A stretch of DNA of 64,000 nt from Spartinivicinus ruber (GCF_011009015.1 NZ_CP048878.1:4556354-4620353); one strand, 5' to 3'. Counted from the stretch's first letter, positions 48,003-56,210 are shown. Notes: generated by a model from the letters alone, not told the origin. Numbers and translations: made by a program.

Positions 48003-48077
48003 GAATAACGCCTCGCATCAGCGGCTAAACCGCGAGCGCAGCGAGTGGTTTGGTCCGGCTGCATGTGCTTGTTATAT
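48003..48077 (-). other. attC-like recombination site A
   Basis: On the minus strand it begins TATAACAAGC and ends GAGGCGTTAT, the layout of integron attC sites. The arms pair imperfectly: GCACATGCAGCC with GGCTGATGCGAGGC-type complement, and CCAAACCA with the TGGTTT-type complement around a central loop. AAC and GTT core triplets are in place. It lies four bases beyond the methyltransferase stop. Confidence 0.8.
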
Positions 48078-48081
48078 TTAT

Positions 48082-48912
48082 TCAATTTTTATGGGCGATT
48101 ATCTCCACGGGGGCAATATAATCAGCTGTGATATTGCCGATCATATTCTTAATTTTAATTGAAGTACTTTCCTTCATTAGCGTATGTAATCCAAGCGGAG
48201 GTGGGCCGCCACTTGCCTCTGTTTTTTCAAGTACCTTCCTGAAAAAATCCAGCGCAAAATCACGACGATTATTTTCTTTAGAAACTTCAAATCCAGCATC
48301 ATTCAGAGCTTGTCTGTATTGGTTGGGTGTAGCTAACCTGCTAGTACTCTTTTCTGTTGCCCAAGGGACCGGGTAGGTCAGGTCACCCTCGTTGATGCGC
48401 ATTACATCATAGACACCGAAAGATGATCCCTGTCGTAACACTCGAAAAATTTCCCTGAAAAGCAATTCTTTGTCTTCGATGTTCATACCTACATGTAACA
48501 TGTAGCCGCCGTCAAACAATTCATCCTGAAAGGGCATCGCAGTTGCGCTCCCCTGTTGAAGAAAAACCTTTTTATCCAGATTGACCCAGGCACATAGTGA
48601 CTTTCCTGCTTCAACGTATTCCTCTGTCAAATCTATCCCAGTAACATGGTTGTTGTACTTGTCTGCCACAAATCGTGCCGCGCCACCCAGACCACAACCT
48701 ACATCAAGTATATGGTGTTTCTCGGAAAAGCTGAGCTGGTTTAGCAAATTTTCAGTTGCTAACCGCCCCCCAATATGAAATTCGTCAACAGGTGCAAGAT
48801 CTTCAATTGATATGTTATCAATCGTTTTACCGAGTTTTTTAATTGATGCGCGAATCGCTTGCAGTAAATAACCGTGCAAGTAGTGTTCGGATATTGCTTT
48901 ATCACTTGTCAT
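48082..48912 (-). CDS. Class I SAM-dependent methyltransferase (cassette gene)
   Basis: 276 residues from the ATG at 48912 (MTSDKAIS). A longer reading begins inside attC-like site B and is not real. Motif I is ILDVGCGLGGAARFVA, followed by VTGIDLTEEYV (acidic ribose-binding residue) and a post-motif FDGGYMLHVGMNI. It resembles small-molecule methyltransferases of the UbiE/sarcosine-methyltransferase kind. The acceptor is unknown. It is enclosed by attC-like sites B (upstream) and A (downstream), that is, a single-gene cassette. Confidence 0.88.
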   Translation of the reverse strand: MTSDKAISEHYLHGYLLQAIRASIKKLGKTIDNISIEDLAPVDEFHIGGRLATENLLNQLSFSEKHHILDVGCGLGGAARFVADKYNNHVTGIDLTEEYVEAGKSLCAWVNLDKKVFLQQGSATAMPFQDELFDGGYMLHVGMNIEDKELLFREIFRVLRQGSSFGVYDVMRINEGDLTYPVPWATEKSTSRLATPNQYRQALNDAGFEVSKENNRRDFALDFFRKVLEKTEASGGPPPLGLHTLMKESTSIKIKNMIGNITADYIAPVEIIAHKN

Positions 48913-48941
48913 AATGATCATCTCTTTAGTTTGGCCGAAAA

Positions 48942-48989
48942 ATATAACGCCGCATTCAGCGGCTTGTCCGCTGCAATGCTTTGTTATGC
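48942..48989 (-). other. attC-like recombination site B
   Basis: A compact 48-base site: on the minus strand GCATAACAAAGCATT, then GCAGCGG, loop, CCGCT, and GAATGCGGCGTTATAT. The GCATT/AATGC and AGCGG/CCGCT arms pair with an extra base on one side, the asymmetry that gives attC its direction. The stop codon of the kinase gene lies inside it, as is common in cassettes. Confidence 0.85.
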
Positions 48990-50038
48990 AATTTATTGTA
49001 TGAAATGACAAAAGAAAATTTTGAATACGGAATGTTATTCAATCTGACACTTGAGCCTTCGACATTTACAGCTAGATTAATATTATGAAGTTCGCAAATC
49101 AGTTTTGCAAAATAGAGTCCATAGCCACCGCCACTAGTATCAACTAGTTCAGCGTTTTTCCCTCTAATTTTTTTGTTAAAGATTTTATGCTCTTCTCCAT
49201 CCCTTAGGCTAGGACCAATCGACTCGACTTTTATTTCAAATGAGTCACTGTGCTCTTTGAAAGCTACTTCAATAGTTTGGTTGCTAGGGGAGTATTTAAT
49301 GGCATTCTCTAACAATACATGAGGTACGAAATCAAATATTGGAAACATATCGATATTCGTATGTAGACGACCTTTAAAAGGGGATATTCGAACTCCGGCA
49401 TCTCTTGCGTATATTTCCAAGCAATGCGAAGCTTTTTGGAATTTCTGAAACACGGACGCCTGAAATGGTGTAGATGCTGTTATGATTTTTGGATTGCTTT
49501 CGAAGTCATATATATTTAGACGATTTGTGATCGAAGAGCTTGATGCGAACACTGTTTTCATTAGTTTTTCATTATCTAAACTGCAAAAATCTTTAGAGGT
49601 TAGGTATTCCTCAGAACTCCTCTTAATGATCAAATTATATTTCCTAACCTCATGTAAACAGAAATCCACAAGATCCTTATCAAATTCTGCTTGAACTTCG
49701 CCTTCAAAAATCTCGCGCTCAATTGACTTTGAATTTGACACGCTTTCAAGAATGACATTCGGAGGTATCGTTGGAAGAAAGGAGCTAGAATTTTTAATCT
49801 TATTTTTTGTGTAATACCCAGCTATTCTTACTCCGGAATATATACTTTCACCCGAGTTGTATGAAGACAGTCCAGCGGGGCATTCATGAAATCCTTTTAA
49901 ATTCTTTATTCTTTCATAGTGTTTTTTACACGTTTTCTTATTTTGTTTCAAACACACATCCGAGACGCTTGAAAAGCAACCGCCTTCCAGCTGTTCCGTT
50001 TCTACATTCCACACTGGAATTGCCGATATTCTACTCAT
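48956..50038 (-). CDS. Histidine kinase with a four-cysteine N-terminal region (cassette gene)
   Basis: 360 residues. The N-terminal 60 residues hold Cys21, Cys29, Cys37 and Cys53 (the last in FHECPAG), spaced as a possible metal or Fe-S site. An H-box-like LHEVRKYN places the phosphorylatable His at 129. The ATPase domain has the N-box PHVLLENAIKYSP (Asn245), a degenerate G1 (VESIGP) and G2 GGGYGLYFAKLICELH. No membrane segment is present, so it is cytoplasmic. Its start overlaps the response-regulator stop by four bases (ATGA), marking translational coupling. The last residues and the stop lie in attC-like site B. The signal sensed is unknown. Confidence 0.85.
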   Translation of the reverse strand: MSRISAIPVWNVETEQLEGGCFSSVSDVCLKQNKKTCKKHYERIKNLKGFHECPAGLSSYNSGESIYSGVRIAGYYTKNKIKNSSSFLPTIPPNVILESVSNSKSIEREIFEGEVQAEFDKDLVDFCLHEVRKYNLIIKRSSEEYLTSKDFCSLDNEKLMKTVFASSSSITNRLNIYDFESNPKIITASTPFQASVFQKFQKASHCLEIYARDAGVRISPFKGRLHTNIDMFPIFDFVPHVLLENAIKYSPSNQTIEVAFKEHSDSFEIKVESIGPSLRDGEEHKIFNKKIRGKNAELVDTSGGGYGLYFAKLICELHNINLAVNVEGSSVRLNNIPYSKFSFVISYNKLHNKALQRTSR

Positions 50039-50574
50039 GCTCCAAACACCATTTTAAACAAAATACTAGCTATAAAGCTGGATATTACATCTCTAATATC
50101 ACCTTCCAAGCCCCTTAAAGTGGAATTTTTTGCAAATTTATCTTTATCACCCTTTAATACAGCTTCAATAAATTCTTGCTCTAACTGAAATACAGTCTTA
50201 ATTGGGACTTCTTTTTCAAGCAAAAAGGTTCTCATCCGCTTCCATTGCTCAACAGGCGAAACCACTTTACTTATGGTTTGGTCAAGCAAGGTAACCCATG
50301 TATCCGAATCTACATCTTTCGTTAACGTAAAATCAGCTAAAGAGAAAAATTTATTATAAGTTGCATCAAATTGTTGACCGGTATAGGCAATCACCACTTT
50401 TTCAGGATAGTGACTCTTGATTTCTTCAATGATATGCCCACCTTCATATATGGAGCCAAAACTTTTACCAACTCCTTTGATATCACAAATAACAACTGGG
50501 TAATCCATAACCGCTTTAATATCTTCAATATCGTTTAAAACACGAATATTAAAATTATGATTTCTAATAATTTT

Positions 50575-51605
50575 CCTAATTATCATCATACCTAAGCTAT
50601 ATTTAGTAGCTTACCTGGTAGTGGAGGTGTTCTCAGTGCTACAAATGCTAGCCTAGGAATAAATTCTACTAAGCTAAATCTTCGATTAAATCGATACTGA
50701 AATTCAGCAAGATAACGTTGTGCATATTTAGCGCGAATAGCATGATAAGTACTACGTAAAGCACTTTTTAAGTTTCCAAGGATGGTGTTAACCCAATAAA
50801 ATTCAGGTTCCTCTACTGATGCACGACCACCACCGCATACAATTTTATCATGAAGACAACCTGCTTCTATGACACCATTAAAACAGGCCAGTCCATCGGA
50901 GATTACGGTACTGCCCTTGGCCAAATTCTGCCTACTCCAAGCCGTTATCTCTTCTTTATTAAACCCTTTTAAAATGCTCAGTTTAATTCGTGTCGGTTGA
51001 CCTTGTTTTGTTGTTTCTACGGCTGCTACAAAAGGTATTTTCCCATCTGCTCCCCTACCTCTTTTGCAACCTGTACGCTCACCACCAAGATAGGCATCAT
51101 CAATTTCAATAAAACCCGACAATTGCTTGGTGCCTTCTCTTTCTTGCATCACTTTCATGAGCTTATGTTTCATTCTCCAGGCAGCTTGATAGGAAATACC
51201 TAAATGGCGATGTAATTCTATGGCTGATATACCTTTTTTGTCTTGGGAGATCAAATACATCCCTTGGAACCAAGTCTTTAATGGTAATTTGGTTGATTCA
51301 AAGATAGTACCTGCAGTTACAGATGTTTGCTGGTGACATTTATAGCACTGCTGAAGCTTTCTAGTAGTGAGTTGACAGCATTTGTCGTATCCACAATTGG
51401 GGCACTGAAAACCTTCTGGCCATCGCAATTTGTATAAGGTATTAAAGCATTGTTCTTCTGTACCATATTGTTTGAGAAACTCGTTTAAACTCAGGCCTTT
51501 TTGAAATTGAACTTTGTTGATAGCCATTATTTATACCTTCTCAATTAAGTTTCCATGCTGTTCAAATATACAGCAGTTAATGGCTTAGGTATAGTGATAA
51601 TTAGG
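50575..51605 (-). mobile_element. IS1595-type insertion sequence, copy 2
   Basis: 1031 bp with the same terminal repeats as copy 1, inverted. The 8-bp duplication ATAATTTT lies at 50567-50574 and 51606-51613. It interrupts the response-regulator gene. The different target repeats show that the two copies inserted independently. Confidence 0.93.
50592..51527 (-). CDS. IS1595-family transposase, copy 2
   Basis: 311 residues, identical to the product at 40585-41520, with the same zinc ribbon and DDE domain. Complete identity points to recent duplication or gene conversion. Confidence 0.93.
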   Translation of the reverse strand: MAINKVQFQKGLSLNEFLKQYGTEEQCFNTLYKLRWPEGFQCPNCGYDKCCQLTTRKLQQCYKCHQQTSVTAGTIFESTKLPLKTWFQGMYLISQDKKGISAIELHRHLGISYQAAWRMKHKLMKVMQEREGTKQLSGFIEIDDAYLGGERTGCKRGRGADGKIPFVAAVETTKQGQPTRIKLSILKGFNKEEITAWSRQNLAKGSTVISDGLACFNGVIEAGCLHDKIVCGGGRASVEEPEFYWVNTILGNLKSALRSTYHAIRAKYAQRYLAEFQYRFNRRFSLVEFIPRLAFVALRTPPLPGKLLNIA

Positions 51606-51685
51606 ATAATTTTTTCATATTCTAAACCCCCCTCTCTGTCAGGCTAGTTGTCGTTTTTATTCACTGAGATGACGACAGATAACTG

Positions 51686-52168
51686 ATGGCTAAATATACC
51701 AAACAGCAAAAAGAAAATATCTTAAAGCTATTGCTCCCACCCGAAAATAAATCAGTCCCAGTGGTACACAAAATGACTGGCATTCCTCAGTCAACCCTGC
51801 ATACTTGGAAAACCAAAGTGCGAAGTCAATCTGCCAACATGCCGAAAGAAACATCAAATCAAAGCTGGTCATCAGAACAAAGGCTTAATGTGATCATTGA
51901 GACAGCGGCCTTATCTCAAGCAGAGCTAGCAGCCTATTGCCGAAAAAAAGGGTTGTATGTTGAGCAAGTTGAGCAGTGGAAACAGGCATTTATTCAGCCA
52001 GAGCAACCCTCCCAGGAGCTAAAGAAAAGCTTGCAAGTGGAAAAGCAGCGGTGCCAACAACTTGAAAAAGAGCTAAAGCGAAAAGAAAAAGCACTGGCCG
52101 AAGCCGCGGCCCTGTTAGTCCTTCAAAAAAAAGCTCAGTCAATCTGGGGACCGGACGAGGAAGCCTAA
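51686..52168 (+). CDS. IS3-family transposase OrfA
   Basis: 160 residues with an N-terminal helix-turn-helix (MTGIPQSTLHTWK), a second HTH-like segment and a Leu/Lys/Glu coiled coil at the C terminus, as in IS3-type OrfA proteins. It overlaps the OrfB frame. Confidence 0.85.
   Translation: MAKYTKQQKENILKLLLPPENKSVPVVHKMTGIPQSTLHTWKTKVRSQSANMPKETSNQSWSSEQRLNVIIETAALSQAELAAYCRKKGLYVEQVEQWKQAFIQPEQPSQELKKSLQVEKQRCQQLEKELKRKEKALAEAAALLVLQKKAQSIWGPDEEA
52125..52132 (+). promoter_or_regulatory. Probable programmed -1 frameshift site (A8)
   Basis: An A8 run in orfA. A -1 shift here passes into the orfB frame, which is open from this point to 53211 (SKKSSVNLGTGRGS and onward). This is the known way IS3 elements make the OrfAB transposase. 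Confidence 0.75.
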
Positions 52169-52338
52169 CGTCGTATGCGGATAGGCAACAAACAGTTCAG
52201 TTAATTGGGGAAGCCACAACTGCAGGGGCTCGGCAATTTAAGGCCTGTGAAGTATTAGGGTTAACCCCGCGCACTTATCAACGGTGGCAGCAAGGCGGTG
52301 AGCTACAACCGGATGGCCGCACCACTGCACAGCGTCCA

Positions 52339-53211
52339 TTGCCGCCTAATAAGCTGCCTCCCAATGTTCATCAACAGATGCGAGAAACGCTGAATTCACC
52401 GGAGTTTGCTGACCTCCCACCTTCTCAGATTGTGCCTAAATTAGCAGATCAAGGTGAGTATATTGCCAGTGAAGCCAGCTTTTATCGGCTCATGCGGGCA
52501 GAAGGGTTATCAACCCATCGAGGGAAGACCCAATCTCGTCAACCCAAACCGAAAACCACCCACACGGCGACAGGCCCTAATCAACTTTGGTGCTGGGATA
52601 TCACTTGGTTGCCAGGTCCCGTCACCGGCATCTTTTTTTACCTGTATTTGATCCTTGATGTTTTCAGCCGCAAGGTGGTTGGCTGGGAGGTGCACGATTG
52701 TGAGCGTAGTAGCCTAGCGGCAGACTTAATACAGAAAGCCTTCTGGCGGGAAAATCTCCATAAAATTCACCAGCAGCCCCTGATATTACATTCAGATAAT
52801 GGGAGTCCAATGAAGGGAAGCGCTTTACAAGTCAAACTCGCTGAACTTGGTATTGAGCCTTCTTATAGTCGACCGCGAGTTAGCAATGACAATGCTTATG
52901 CAGAGTCCATATTTAAGACCACTAAATACCGACCAGATTTCCCTCACCAAGGGTTTACCTCATTAGAAAGCGCTCAACGGTGGGTTGATCAATTTGTTCA
53001 TTGGTATAACCATGAGCATCAGCATAGTGGATTAAAGTTTGTAACACCGGTACAACGCCATACAGGTGAAGACCTAGTTATTTTAAGCCGGCGGAAACAG
53101 GTTTATGAGCAAGCTAAAGCAGCTTCCCCTAACCGATGGAGTGGGAATATACGAAACTGGGAGTTGGCAGATGAAGTCCACTTAAACCCTGAGAGAAATC
53201 AAACTCGTTAA
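52339..53211 (+). CDS. IS3-family transposase OrfB (DDE integrase domain)
   Basis: 290 residues from the first ATG, but the frame is open back to the A8 slip site, so the true product is probably an OrfAB fusion with about 70 more residues. The rve-type core has Asp in CWDITWLPGP, Asp in LILHSDNGSPM and Glu in NAYAESIFKTTKYRP, the DDE triad. The C terminus has WYNHEHQHSGLKFVTP. Confidence 0.9.
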   Translation: MPPNKLPPNVHQQMRETLNSPEFADLPPSQIVPKLADQGEYIASEASFYRLMRAEGLSTHRGKTQSRQPKPKTTHTATGPNQLWCWDITWLPGPVTGIFFYLYLILDVFSRKVVGWEVHDCERSSLAADLIQKAFWRENLHKIHQQPLILHSDNGSPMKGSALQVKLAELGIEPSYSRPRVSNDNAYAESIFKTTKYRPDFPHQGFTSLESAQRWVDQFVHWYNHEHQHSGLKFVTPVQRHTGEDLVILSRRKQVYEQAKAASPNRWSGNIRNWELADEVHLNPERNQTR

Positions 53212-53584
53212 TATCCATTTAAAACTGTGCAACTCCCCTCTTTAATTGAAGCTGCTGAGGATGGATGCTTTGCATCGCAAGGCGTCCACCAGAAGGAGCA
53301 ATGGGTGTTGTCTGTGTTATTAATAATTAGCCCTAAATTGATTATTAATATTTATTATGCCTCACGTTTTGAGATAGCTCGATGAAGATAAGAAGATAAC
53401 ACGACAACTACGTTGACAAACACCGACCCTGATCATCAATGCACAACATTGAAACTGAAGATCTTTCAATTTTTCTTGACTGAGTAACGGTTTTCAGTTC
53501 ACTCAGTTGTCTTATTTTCCCAAATATGTACATAAATTACCTTTAGGAGCATGGAATGATCGGCATAGAAGCTTGGAACGACTG

Positions 53585-53640
53585 GCATAACGCCTTGGTA
53601 AGGTGCGCCGCCAGGCGTCACCTTGAACAACTTGTTATGT
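53585..53640 (-). other. attC-like recombination site C
   Basis: On the minus strand ACATAACAAGTTGTTCAAGGTG, central CGCC-type loop arms, then CACCTTACCAAGGCGTTATGC. CAAGGTG pairs with CACCTT and CGCCTGG with the complementary GGCG arm. It lies 13 bases beyond the stop of the 191-residue cassette gene and 52 bases before the response-regulator start, so it forms the upstream boundary of the two-component cassette. Confidence 0.83.
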
Positions 53641-53652
53641 TTATCGTACTAA

Positions 53653-54225
53653 CTAAGCACCTGTAAACCAATAAAATAGGGAAAGGGCTCTCTTTGATTC
53701 AAATATTACCATGTAATCATTCCAATCATCTGTTGCGACAGTTCCTGGAAGGCTTACCTTGTTAATAAGCTCCTTAGGTAGCCGGGAACTCACGAACTTA
53801 CCATTTTTGTAATAGCCAACTTTATGATCCTTTCCCCAAGCCATTTTTTCGGGATTTTCTAAAACCAATGATTGGCATTCATTTATTATTTCATTTGTTC
53901 TTTCTGTATCAGAATCAGTAGTTACACGAAAATCACAACCGTTAAGAAACTCTGTGAAGCAGCTAAACAAGCTATCTTGCTTTTCTCTAGATGACATTTT
54001 CTCATAGTAGTCTTCGGAGAATTCATACTCTTCAATAGATTTCCAAAGCAGTGCAAATTGAACTTCCGCACTTGGAGGAAGTGGGTATTTGAGTTCCACA
54101 ACAAATAATGAATACATACCCTCATCCCCAGTCTCTAAACTGTGAATTGTAGTGAAATACTTTTTTTCGAAAAAAGCATCTGAAATATCACTAGAAGCCT
54201 GTATTAAACTATCTGTTGAAACCAT
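53653..54225 (-). CDS. Hypothetical cassette protein
   Basis: 190 residues from the ATG at 54225 (AGGATGG six bases before); an ATG at 54231 adds two. It is acidic and soluble, Asp/Glu/Ser-rich, with KYPLPPSAEVQFALLWKSIEEYEF and a C-terminal DDWNDYMVIFESK. No domain was recognised. It is followed directly by attC-like site C, so it is a typical unknown integron cassette gene. Confidence 0.7.
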   Translation of the reverse strand: MVSTDSLIQASSDISDAFFEKKYFTTIHSLETGDEGMYSLFVVELKYPLPPSAEVQFALLWKSIEEYEFSEDYYEKMSSREKQDSLFSCFTEFLNGCDFRVTTDSDTERTNEIINECQSLVLENPEKMAWGKDHKVGYYKNGKFVSSRLPKELINKVSLPGTVATDDWNDYMVIFESKRALSLFYWFTGA

Positions 54226-54253
54226 TTCCATCCTAAAACATAACTATTAATGA

Positions 54254-54291
54254 ACGTCACTATGACGTAATACATTACGTTGTAGTGACGT
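54254..54291. repeat. Near-perfect 38-base palindrome upstream of a cassette gene
   Basis: ACGTCACTA-TG-ACGTAAT and ATTACGT-TG-TAGTGACGT pair except for a symmetrical two-base mismatch. A further TGACG/CGTCA pair follows at 54300-54316. It may be an operator, a promoter-associated hairpin, or a folded remnant of a recombination site. Confidence 0.7.
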
Positions 54292-54331
54292 AATATATTG
54301 CGTCATGCTGACGTATAATTCCCTTTATACT

Positions 54332-55127
54332 TCAATTAATTAAACTAACACTCGTTATATACCTCGAAGCACTTACCGAATGCTTGGCCTGCTTCACCAC
54401 CCACCTACAATCAACACCAGCCCTTACACCTTGAATAATCACAGGCCACTCAGCTATTAACTTAGGGTTACCCACTACAGTTATACTTAAACTGGCTTCT
54501 GTATAATTTAAGCCACTTAGCTTGACTTTGGCGCTGGCTTGGGCTGCTTCCTTGGTTGGATATACAATTTTAATAGTATAGGTCGGTTCGCCATTACCAA
54601 CCTTAACATGCTCTGTCTTGCCACCTTCAGCACTATGATATTTAGCCATCACACTTTTATAATATTGCCTGTCAGGGGCTTTTAAATTCCATTTATTAAT
54701 TTTAGAAATTGTTATTGCTGACAATTGTTTACCGGTGGCTGTTTTGGTTTTCCCTCGCTCAACAAACACTAAATGTTCCATCATCGGCTTAACAATCGCC
54801 CCATGATCTAACGCAATGCGACTTAAAAAATTAATATCAGATTCTTCTGTCTGGTCTATGTGATCAATGACAATAGGCGTAAATACTTCTGCAATTTTAG
54901 GCTTCAACCCATTGTCATTAGCCACGGTGGTTACAATATCTACCAGCTTTTTTTGATGCCAGGAACGTGATTTAGGGCTACGGAGTTGATCACGAAGGTT
55001 GGCACCTTTGGCCTGAATGGTCATTTGGTTAGGAGGGCCAGAGAGTGACACCCCATCAATAATAAAATCACCCATATGAATATTCTGGATGGCAACTGAT
55101 AACTTGGTACCTTTGGCGGGTATGGGT
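54332..55127 (-). pseudogene. Phage late control protein D (gpD-like), N-terminally truncated
   Basis: A 247-residue frame begins at ATG 55075, but coding similarity (PIPAKGTKLSVAIQNIH) extends in frame to a stop at about 55128. The body matches the P2 gpD/VgrG-like tail hub: MTIQAKGANLRDQLRSPKSRSWHQKKLVDIV and DINFLSRIALDHGAIVKP. Intact gpD proteins are about 80-100 residues longer at the N terminus. Its 5' end abuts the tape-measure fragment, so a deletion joined the two. Confidence 0.8.
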
Positions 55128-55130
55128 AAA

Positions 55131-55694
55131 TTACCTTATTAACCCTAAAGGGGAATAACTTAAAAAGCTTTTGGCAATACCTGTTACTCCACCATCAAAC
55201 GCCTGGTTAATTTCATCCCAAAGGTTACTAAAAAAATCACTGATACCCTCCCAGTTGGAAACGATATAACCGAGCGGCGTGAAGTTGAGAAAGTATTTTT
55301 TAATTATTTCAAATGCATCACTACAAGCATTAACAATAGCATCAAAGGTATCCCCTAAAAAAGTAGAAACCGTACTCCAGCTGGTATGAATCAACGTAGT
55401 GCCAACAGCAATGAGTTTAATAATTAAACCAATCGGATTGGCCATCATCGCTAAGCCCATGGCTTTAATGGCTGGAATAATCGTCATTAGCGCAGCACCT
55501 GCAGCTAATACCGCACCGACTAATTTCACCCCAATTAATGCAGCCACAACAGCAGCGATATTTTTCCAGCCAATAGTCGCCTCGATAAAATTATTTATTT
55601 TGCCAGCGACAGTAATAACCATCGAACCCAGATTCCACATAAACCGACCCACATTCACTAAGGAATCCGCTATTTGGATTAACAGTTGATTCAA
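55131..55694 (-). pseudogene. Phage tail tape-measure protein fragment
   Basis: 187 residues, far shorter than tape-measure proteins. It shows their features: hydrophobic Gly/Ala-rich segments (AAVVAALIGVKLVGAVLAAG, AMMANPIGLIIKLI) and Trp-containing NWEGISDFFSNLWDEI repeats. It is cut at both ends and runs into the gpD fragment. This is remnant phage tail DNA. Confidence 0.72.
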
Positions 55695-55745
55695 AATTGA
55701 AGCAACTAATTTTGAGAGCGTTTTTTTGTCCTGTGACTATATTCG

Positions 55746-56210
55746 TTATGCTCTAACTACCGTGCAATTGAAACAGCCAGGTTTGGCATTATGGATTTGT
55801 ATATATTCGATACAAGGCTCTATAAATACTTCATTGATAGTTGTATCTAAATTTACGCCTTCCGTGATATGAGCATCTACCATCATCCCTTGGTCATTAT
55901 ATGCACGTAAAGATAATAGTCTATGGCGAAGCATCATAGGAACTTCATTTATTGACAGGTTAGCTGTTAAGGCGTTTTCTCTAACAAATATTGGGCCTGA
56001 GGCCTTATAGGGTGTATCTACCGAATGATGGCAATAATTAATAGCGAGAATTCTTTCCCCAATGTCTGCGTCTTCTAAAGATACTCGACACGGATAACCA
56101 GGCTTTAAATCAACCTCCATCCACTTGGCATTAGATTCAATGAGCTCAGCATCAGTCAGAGAAGAAAACAAACTTCTCTTCAATGGTACGATTAAAAAAT
56201 TGTTTTCCAT
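55746..56210 (-). CDS. DUF1203 family protein
   Basis: 154 residues. The family pattern is clear: GYPCRVSLEDADIGERILAINYCHHSVDTPYKASGPIFVRE, then MLRHRLLSLRAYNDQGMMVDAH. DUF1203 proteins are small, cytoplasmic and uncharacterised. It lies downstream of attC-like site D and may be a cassette gene. Confidence 0.82.
   Translation of the reverse strand: MENNFLIVPLKRSLFSSLTDAELIESNAKWMEVDLKPGYPCRVSLEDADIGERILAINYCHHSVDTPYKASGPIFVRENALTANLSINEVPMMLRHRLLSLRAYNDQGMMVDAHITEGVNLDTTINEVFIEPCIEYIQIHNAKPGCFNCTVVRA

Larger units (their letters stand above)
51630..53425 (+). mobile_element. IS3-type insertion sequence within the response-regulator gene
   Basis: The ends were set by reconstructing the interrupted gene. 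Left end CCCTCTCTGTCAGG and right end (complement) CGGTGTTTGTCAAC share TGTCA and then TAGTTGTCGT in register, about 20 of the first 25-28 positions. The 4-bp duplication ACCC lies at 51626-51629 and 53426-53429. At 1796 bp it is long for IS3; about 210 noncoding bases follow orfB. It carries orfA and orfB with a slippery A8. Confidence 0.8.
50035..53533 (-). pseudogene. Response regulator gene (cassette) split by IS3-type and IS1595 elements
   Basis: The 5' part is 53533-53426: ATG with AAAGG upstream, coding 36 residues ending MLCIDDQG. It stops at the IS3-type element. Three small pieces follow: 51625-51606 after the element, then the IS1595 copy, then 50566-50035. With both elements and one copy of each target repeat removed, the frame is continuous (DDQG-LEYEKIIRNHNFN). 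The whole is about 219 residues: Asp33-Asp34, phosphoacceptor Asp71 in VVICDIKG, Thr105 in AYTG and Lys126 in LTKD, all receiver-domain residues. An unfamiliar helical C-terminal domain of about 80 residues follows. The surviving 184-codon frame takes its start from the IS1595 end and lacks the acidic pair. Confidence 0.9.

Noticed and set aside
48913-49011. N-terminal extension of the methyltransferase
   Set aside because: The added residues are translated from attC-like site B; the ATG at 48912 gives the normal protein.
50997-51203. Antisense frame inside the IS1595 transposase (also 40909-41115)
   Set aside because: It is the same shadow in both copies, wholly inside the transposase, without a start signal.
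40507-51605. The two IS1595 copies as ends of one composite transposon
   Set aside because: Each copy has its own, different 8-bp target duplication directly at both ends, so they inserted singly; no common outer duplication is present.
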